From positions 1 through 24,450 of the forward strand of contig JAFZSA010000020.1 of NCBI GenBank assembly GCA_017619585.1: a stretch of DNA of 24,450 nt, read 5' to 3'. This stretch comes from Bacteroidaceae bacterium. GTDB lineage: Bacteria; Bacteroidota; Bacteroidia; Bacteroidales; Bacteroidaceae. Position 1 is the first letter of the stretch; the number at the start of each line of letters is the position of its first letter. The notes under the pieces are model-generated. The model was not told the DNA's origin. It saw only the letters and a list, made by a program, of their open reading frames with translations, and searched no databases. Shown in pieces: positions 23,337 to 24,450 of the stretch. A program made the position numbers and the translations under genes.

Positions 23337-23383
23337 TTCAAAATTCAAAAAGCAAAATTCAAAATTACGCTAACCGCTAAGGC
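23335..23383. repeat. Composite heptamer array after the 114-aa gene
   Basis: Units AATTCAA, AATTCAA, AAAGCAA, AATTCAA, AATTACG, CTAACCG and CTAAGGC run in strict 7-bp phase from within the stop codon. Its reverse complement matches the ribE-leader array (GTTAGCG units then AATTTTG units). An 11-bp direct repeat CTAACCGCTAA recurs at 23459-23469, flanking a 78-bp GC-rich segment. Confidence 0.85.
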
Positions 23384-23469
23384 TGCGATTAAGCGAGAGA
23401 AGAGCGATGCTCGCATCAGCTTTTCCGAGCGTGAGCAGGCTCGAACGAAGTTCAACTACTAACCGCTAA

Positions 23470-23670
23470 ATGATGTTCAAAATAAAGTGCTATGGTCGTA
23501 CTGAGCTGGCGCAGCTGTACTGCCCGGACGTGCAACCCAGATCCGCCTACCGCAGGCTCAAGGCGTGGATGGCGCTCAACCCACGCCTGCGTCCCCTGCT
23601 GCGCCAGAAAGGGCGGACCTTCACACCGGCACAGGTACAGAGAATTATCAGCGTGCTGGGCGAACCATAA
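23470..23670 (+). CDS. DUF4248 family protein
   Basis: The 66-aa protein FKIKCYGRTELAQLYCPDVQPRSAYRRLKAWMALNP...GRTFTPAQVQRIISVLGEP matches the DUF4248 pattern: a YGRxELAQLYxP opening, a helical WMxLNP centre, and a final TPxQVxxIxxxLGEP. The layout looks like a small helix-turn-helix, MerR- or excisionase-like fold, and DNA binding is a fair inference. DUF4248 genes in Bacteroidales commonly sit beside VapE-like genes and HU-like DNA-binding genes. Here the HU neighbour is present, but no vapE-like gene is seen. The start may be the second Met (23473). Decamer repeats begin at its stop codon. Confidence 0.85.
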   Translation: MMFKIKCYGRTELAQLYCPDVQPRSAYRRLKAWMALNPRLRPLLRQKGRTFTPAQVQRIISVLGEP

Positions 23671-23712
23671 GTGCCAATAAGTATCCATAAGTGCTCATAA
23701 GTAACCGTAAGT
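23661..23712. repeat. Decamer array at the DUF4248 stop codon
   Basis: Five 10-bp units in phase (CGAACCATAA, GTGCCAATAA, GTATCCATAA, GTGCTCATAA, GTAACCGTAA) overlap the last codons and stop of the DUF4248 gene. The conserved part is (C/A)(A/G)TAAGT. Confidence 0.85.
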
Positions 23713-23736
23713 GGCAGAGCGCCTTTCCAGCCGTCG

Positions 23737-23744
23737 TACCTTTG
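23737..23744 (+). promoter_or_regulatory. Promoter core for the HU-like gene
   Basis: TACCTTTG, followed by C, lies about 150 bases before the ATG at 23894, giving a long leader that contains a 23-bp tandem repeat. No TTTG -33 element is clear. Confidence 0.65.
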
Positions 23745-23781
23745 CAGCAGTCTAAGAAAAACAGGTTCTCGGACTTGTATT

Positions 23782-23844
23782 TGCAGACTCCCCGAGGTAA
23801 CACGTGCAGACTCCCGGGACCAACACGTGCAGACTCCGGAGGCT
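23782..23844. repeat. 23-bp tandem repeat with changing palindromic cores in the HU-like gene leader
   Basis: Units start at 23782, 23805 and 23828 with the constant part TGCAGACTCC; the first two end with AACACG. The core after it differs in each copy but stays self-complementary: CTCCCCGAG, TCCCGGGA and CTCCGGAG. This suggests an operator set or RNA hairpins upstream of the HU-like gene. Confidence 0.8.
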
Positions 23845-23860
23845 ACAAAAAGCAATTAAA

Positions 23861-23890
23861 AATTCAAAGTTCAAAATTCAAAAATTCAAA
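23861..23890. repeat. Heptamer array (AATTCAA) at the HU-like gene start
   Basis: Units AATTCAA, AGTTCAA, AATTCAA and an 8-base AAATTCAA run to 3 bases before the ATG at 23894 and form its A-rich ribosome-entry region. The unit equals that of the array at 23335. Confidence 0.85.
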
Positions 23891-23893
23891 GCT

Positions 23894-24450
23894 ATGATTC
23901 AGATTAAAGCAAAGCAACAGAATGTATCGTTCGAAAAGAACGTGGAAAAGCTGGCATTTGTGCTTTCGGCACACCTGTACAACACCCTCGAAGCCGATAA
24001 GGTGATTGAGGAGGCGGCCAAGCGCTCCGGCATCAGCGAAGGCGTCATCAAGGCTGCTTGGGATGCTGCCGGCGAGGTAATCCGCACCTGGGCAACCGAA
24101 GGTCACAACGTGCCTCTGCCAGGACTGGGCAGTATGCGATTCGGCGTCCGCTCCAAGAGTGTCCTGAACGTAGAGGATGTTAAGACATCACTGATCTCTG
24201 CCCGTCGCGTTATTTTCACTCCGTCCAAGGAGGTGAAGGATGAGCTGCAGGCCACTAAGATTGCCATCACCTGCTATGACAAGGACGGCAAAATCGTGAA
24301 GCGCGTCACCAGCGCTGATTCCAACGATGTGGAGGATCCTGACAACGACCCCGAGCCTACCCCCAACCCCTCCCAAGGAGGGGAGAATAACGGTGGTAAC
24401 ACCGGCGGTAACACTGGCAGTGACAACACTGGCGGCAACGATGGTGGTAA
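23894..24450 (+). CDS. HU-like DNA-binding protein with Gly/Asn-rich tail (HU-HIG type), 3' end outside window
   Basis: 185 complete codons are visible with no stop; the last two bases (AA) leave the frame open. Residues about 1-125 form an HU/IHF-like domain of the Bacteroidota type: IQIKAKQQNVSFEKNVEKLAFVLS, then helices AADKVIEEAAKR-like and GVIKAAWDAAGEVIRTWATEG, then HNVPLPGLGSMRFGVRSKSV and SARRVIFTPSKEVKDEL. A short strand segment follows (KIAITCYDKDGKIVKRV), then an acidic Pro linker (EDPDNDPEPTPNPSQGGE), then a Gly/Asn/Thr repeat tail (GGNTGGNTGSDNTGGNDGG). This fits the HU-HIG group, HU fused to a winged helix, Ig or glycine-rich part. It probably binds DNA; its specific role is unknown. 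The linker is encoded by a C-rich dyad repeat. It has its own promoter and a long repeat-filled leader. Confidence 0.85.
   Translation, partial: MIQIKAKQQNVSFEKNVEKLAFVLSAHLYNTLEADKVIEEAAKRSGISEGVIKAAWDAAGEVIRTWATEGHNVPLPGLGSMRFGVRSKSVLNVEDVKTSLISARRVIFTPSKEVKDELQATKIAITCYDKDGKIVKRVTSADSNDVEDPDNDPEPTPNPSQGGENNGGNTGGNTGSDNTGGNDGG
24356..24385 (+). repeat. C-rich dyad element inside the HU-like coding sequence
   Basis: CCCCAACCCCTCC then AAGGAGGGG forms a perfect 7-bp stem and reads in frame as PTPNPSQGGE, exactly at the junction between the folded part and the Gly-rich tail. It matches the type of the intergenic C-rich dyads at 22455 and 22822. Confidence 0.75.

Noticed and set aside
23335..23890. 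Possible CRISPR array from the repeated AT-rich and 23-bp units
   Set aside because: Units are 7-23 bp, directly adjacent, with no constant repeat separated by unique spacers and no cas genes.

Overview
The window looks like chromosome of a Bacteroidales bacterium, most likely of the Prevotella group. Most gene starts have the Bacteroidota promoter core TAnnTTTG upstream and A-rich leaders without strong Shine-Dalgarno sites. Several families are typical of the phylum: Porin_10, DUF4468, DUF4248, an HU-like protein of the HU-HIG type, a GLUG-repeat surface protein and a LytTR regulator. No rRNA, tRNA, transposase, integrase or CRISPR array is visible.

Layout. 1-5100: one very large exported protein with three GLUG-type modules, closed by a strong terminator. 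5128-6836 (minus): a two-gene unit, Gfo/Idh/MocA oxidoreductase then a HAD phosphatase of the YjjG type. 6917-7717 (plus): a multi-pass membrane protein whose 3' end overlaps the convergent porin gene. 16006 to 7676 (minus): an apparent eight-gene unit transcribed as TolC-like outer-membrane factor, MacA-like adaptor, MacB-like ATPase, MacB-like permease, stand-alone LytTR regulator, DUF4468 protein, small membrane protein and Porin_10 protein. This is an envelope efflux/secretion system with its own DNA-binding regulator. 16289-20016: housekeeping genes ribE (+), ligA (-) and dapA (+).

20185-24450 is an accessory cassette on the plus strand. It holds a 146-aa unknown, a 136-aa unknown, a 291-aa protein that by eye resembles a two-domain sliding clamp (DnaN/PCNA-like; inference), a 114-aa free-standing replication-type domain, a DUF4248 protein, and an HU-HIG-like DNA-binding protein with a Gly/Asn-rich tail that runs off the window end. 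The genes sit far apart, and at least three have their own TAnnTTTG promoter. The content points to DNA binding or replication, yet no polymerase, primase, helicase or integrase is seen. This is the best candidate here for an undescribed system.

The other striking feature is repeat architecture. Nearly every intergenic gap carries a short tandem array of strict period (7, 8, 9 or 10 bp), often starting at or within a few bases of a stop codon. Different loci use different unit sequences, but one composite (GTTAGCG units plus AATTTTG units) occurs in opposite orientations in front of ribE and near the DUF4248 gene. C-rich dyad elements also recur between genes, and inside at least two coding sequences they read in frame as Pro/Ser/Gly linkers. 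All family assignments come from reading motifs by eye; no database search was run.
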